A stretch of 64,000 bases of DNA, taken from assembly GCF_947500065.1 (NCBI RefSeq), contig NZ_CANMQT010000013.1:78756-142755 (forward strand), in the 5' to 3' direction. Below, one piece after another: positions 62,601 through 64,000 of this stretch. Numbering within the stretch: position 1 is the stretch's first letter; every line of letters begins with the position of its first letter. Source of the DNA: an uncultured Aquimarina sp. (GTDB taxonomy: Bacteria > Bacteroidota > Bacteroidia > Flavobacteriales > Flavobacteriaceae). The notes under the pieces were generated by a model. The model was not told the DNA's origin. It did not search any database and saw only the letters and a program-made list of their open reading frames with translations. The translations under genes and the position numbers were made by a program.

Positions 62601-64000
62601 AGCGGCATTTGATCTCAATACTATAGATGGCACTAATGGAGCAATTATATATGGAAGACAGTTTATAGGACAAGCGGGATATTCATCCAGCATAGCGGGT
62701 GATTTTAACAATGATGGTATCGATGATTTGGTTTTAGGAGGTCCTTGGGGAAGAGGAGGTGATGCGTATGTTGTTTTCGGAAAGGAAAATTGGGAAGATA
62801 TTCTGTTTCTGGATAATTTAAATGGAGTTAATGGATTGAACATCGGAAATAATTTTGATATAAGTGATCACCATATAGGAGCTTCAGTAAGTAATATTGG
62901 AGATTTTAATGGAGATGGTTTTGATGATATCATAGTTGGTGAAATACCAGACCTTTTTGATCAGGTTATGGGCAATACACATATAATTTTTGGAGGTATT
63001 AGCAATGATACTGAAGCACCAACATTTGACAATTGCTTAAATAATCAAACTCTTGATATCGGAGATGTATTACCAGACTATACTGGTCTGGTAACAGTTT
63101 CGGATAATTGTGATGACAACCCTACAATAACTCAATCTCCTGATTCCGGATCTGATTTTATGGATGGTATGACAGTAATACTAACCGTAACAGATATTAG
63201 TGGTAATAGTAATATGTGTAATTTTACCATTGACACCAATGTAACTGATGATACAGAAGACCCTACAGCTAGTAATCCATTACCAATTGAAGTTCAATGT
63301 TTAACTGATGTTCCAGATCCTGATGTAGAAGTAGTAATAGATGAAGCAGATAATAGCGGAGTTCCTCCAATAGTTGCTTTTGTAAGCGATGTTAGCGACG
63401 GTAATAGTAATCCAGAGGTCATTATCAGAACCTATAGCATAACGGATGAAGCAGATAATAGTATTGAGGTTACTCAAACAATTACGATAGACGATACTAC
63501 TAATCCAATAGCCAGTAGTCCGGTATCAATTTTAGTGCAATGTTTAGGAGATGTGCCTGCTGCAGATCCATCTGTCGTAACTGATGTGTCAGATAATTGT
63601 ACAGTAACTCCTGTTGTTGCATTTGTAAGTGATGATACCTCTGTAGCTGGTTTGGTAACGAGAACCTATAGCATAACCGATGAAGCTGATAATAGCATCA
63701 ATGTTACTCAGATAATTACTATAGAGGATACAACTAATCCAACGGCTAGTGATCCGGCGTCAATTTCGGTGCAATGTGTTACAGATGTACCTACACCGAA
63801 TATGATAGTAGTACTAGATGCATCGGATAATTGTACTACGAATCCTGTTGTTGCTTTTGTAAGTGATGATAGCTCTGTTCTCGGTATGATAACTAGAATC
63901 TATAGTATAACCGATGAAGCTGGTAATAGCATCAATGTTACTCAGATAATTACTATAGAGGATACAACTAATCCAACGGCTAGTGATCCGGCGTCAATTT
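59680..64000 (+). CDS. Giant FG-GAP/HYR repeat surface protein, 3' end outside window
   Basis: An open frame without a stop runs from ATG 59680 to the end, at least 1,440 codons. A signal peptide (LIIFIVFGNLYVSIAQ) is followed by about 14 units of roughly 65-75 residues with the integrin-like FG-GAP pattern, e.g. LDGTNGFVI...GTSLAAINDFNDDGFDDIII...YVVFG. They include Ca2+-binding DxNxDGxDD loops. HYR-like domains interrupt these units at about 61260-61510 (TTPPNIVCPGDQILPPDVTL) and 63000-63240. From 63295 a different Cys-anchored repeat begins (VQCLTDVP, RTYSITDEADNSIEVTQTI). Expected to be secreted, probably by T9SS (the end is not visible), and to act as an adhesin. The minus-strand ORFs here are antisense shadows. 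Confidence 0.9.
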   Translation, partial: MGKDIFRCLYVWKSNLIIFIVFGNLYVSIAQVNAPYECPEIPLSYINGTNGFILEGISEDDEAGFDVSNAGDVNGDLIDDILISAYLVDGAEQDVGEVYVVFGKTEPFDLAVELSSLDGTNGFVIRGETRLGKLGTSLAAINDFNDDGFDDIIISEPGNRSAYVLFGRNTFPALIVTSDIINTTGFRLMSSDNVLFGSDVNGAGDINDDGVSDIIIYSQNNDNTIAGKTYVVFGTSSSFPNVFDLTSLDGTNGFVINKNSFTNNSSERRGVVNAAGDINNDGIDDVIIGFPNFSNGTADTGLVFVVFGRNTGFSSSMEFSDLDGTNGFGIIGEADSDKFGNAIAKAGDINADGIDDIIIGAYLAEVGDLSGAGKAYVVFGKATAYDSSISISSLDGNNGFSILGDEAFGYVGHSVSTAGDYDGDNIDDLIIGAYGVRSGGAAYIVYGKNTSWDSVFDTNLIDGVNGIEIFDDERFSRQRFGHDVSIAGDINNDGETDLIIGAISRTIFSYALEGRGYVIYGGTLNGSVDTTPPNIVCPGDQILPPDVTLPEYIQPLFENITDGCQPNNSLVITQIPERGTPVTNGMIVTITATDRAGNTTECMFSITLQNIIEPPCSSPLDVSEISGSNGFTLTSPYVADGPRGQTFVSGAGDINNDGRDDFIVCINDNEPSGFDVNSFRLENDQSEAYVVYGTDNVFPSTFDLFFLEESQGFKITKQPPSANGRANEFFVVDTVGDFNNDGIDDLIIGDSNSLYLIYGMNGNFPFTFDLANLDGTNGFEISADNFSTIDVSAAGDVNNDSIEDLLISGRENGVRKVFVIFGNSTNTAPFFDLSTLNGANGFFMREENTVDQFGISISGSGDLNGDSFDDIIIGASYAEPNGVRREGQVYVVFSPGTSVSSELNISSLNGNNGFIINAVEPGGRLGSSVTGGIDINNDGMSDIIVTAPEADFDINGRRVDGAIYGLFGTATGYPAAFDLNTIDGTNGAIIYGRQFIGQAGYSSSIAGDFNNDGIDDLVLGGPWGRGGDAYVVFGKENWEDILFLDNLNGVNGLNIGNNFDISDHHIGASVSNIGDFNGDGFDDIIVGEIPDLFDQVMGNTHIIFGGISNDTEAPTFDNCLNNQTLDIGDVLPDYTGLVTVSDNCDDNPTITQSPDSGSDFMDGMTVILTVTDISGNSNMCNFTIDTNVTDDTEDPTASNPLPIEVQCLTDVPDPDVEVVIDEADNSGVPPIVAFVSDVSDGNSNPEVIIRTYSITDEADNSIEVTQTITIDDTTNPIASSPVSILVQCLGDVPAADPSVVTDVSDNCTVTPVVAFVSDDTSVAGLVTRTYSITDEADNSINVTQIITIEDTTNPTASDPASISVQCVTDVPTPNMIVVLDASDNCTTNPVVAFVSDDSSVLGMITRIYSITDEAGNSINVTQIITIEDTTNPTASDPASI
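63295..64000 (+). repeat. In-gene tandem repeats of about 234-243 bp
   Basis: Units start at CAATGT codons 63295, 63538 and 63772 (spacing 243 and 234 bases), each encoding about 78-81 residues. The last two units share long nearly identical DNA, for instance ACTCAGATAATTACTATAGA at about 63702 and about 63942. The array continues beyond the window. Confidence 0.85.

Noticed and set aside
59784..62843. Several long minus-strand ORFs of Ser/Pro-rich protein (e.g. 59784-60134, 60366-60884, 61950-62210, 62568-62843)
   Set aside because: They are antisense to the regular FG-GAP repeat coding of the plus-strand giant gene, have low-complexity repeated composition and no start signals; typical shadows.
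63295..64000. CRISPR-like array
   Set aside because: The 234-243-base repeats are in frame within one coding sequence, without short spacers.

Overview
The window looks like chromosomal DNA of a marine-type Bacteroidota, most likely family Flavobacteriaceae (Aquimarina-like; genus is inference). The reasons are low G+C, frequent A/T-ending codons, Bacteroidota-type promoters (TAnnTTTG at -7), secreted proteins ending in a type IX secretion (T9SS) sorting domain, FG-GAP/HYR surface proteins, and many short signal peptides ending in AQ or lipoboxes followed by acidic residues. No tRNA, rRNA, CRISPR array, transposase or phage gene was recognised.

Layout. (1) 1-3.3 kb: a truncated DUF1801 gene, kdsA (KDO synthesis) and typA/bipA, closed by a strong terminator. 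(2) 3.7-14.5 kb: a surface polysaccharide locus with glycosyltransferases (GT1/GT4 and two GT2), a FemAB/GNAT-like acyltransferase, the FdtB/FdtA-type aminotransferase plus ketoisomerase pair for a 3-amino-3,6-dideoxyhexose, a Wzx-type flippase, a 2OG-Fe(II) oxygenase and two methyltransferases. (3) 14.5-22.6 kb: ftsE, an MBOAT O-acyltransferase with its SGNH partner (polymer acetylation), and a large TPR protein followed by an outer-membrane beta-barrel protein. (4) 23-41 kb: mostly single housekeeping or accessory genes (M23 peptidase, DUF885 lipoprotein, SRPBCC, two AraC regulators, a serine hydrolase, a pseudouridine synthase, an SGNH lipoprotein, a MarR-esterase operon with clear operators, an amidohydrolase, a metalloprotease, a methyltransferase). 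They are separated by REP-like hairpin clusters, a MITE-like element and a 79-bp direct repeat.

(5) 41.1-51.8 kb is the most unusual part. A minus-strand run of about twelve closely spaced genes encodes an SPFH/YdjI-like protein with a SHOCT tail, three zinc-ribbon proteins, a protein with two internal repeats, a TPR protein, several secreted proteins of unknown function and a small membrane protein. It also contains one of two paralogues of LipL32, the major surface protein of Leptospira; the second paralogue lies just outside the run, between an intact YkgJ gene and a decayed partial copy of it. The Ca2+-ligand residues of LipL32 appear conserved in both copies. This is the best candidate for an undescribed system, probably envelope- or stress-related (inference).

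(6) 52-64 kb: an unrecognised protein, a TPR sensor histidine kinase, a T9SS-exported SdiA-regulated/beta-helix fusion, a DKNYY-repeat membrane protein, and the first 1,440 codons of a giant FG-GAP/HYR protein that runs off the window and ends here in almost identical tandem repeats.
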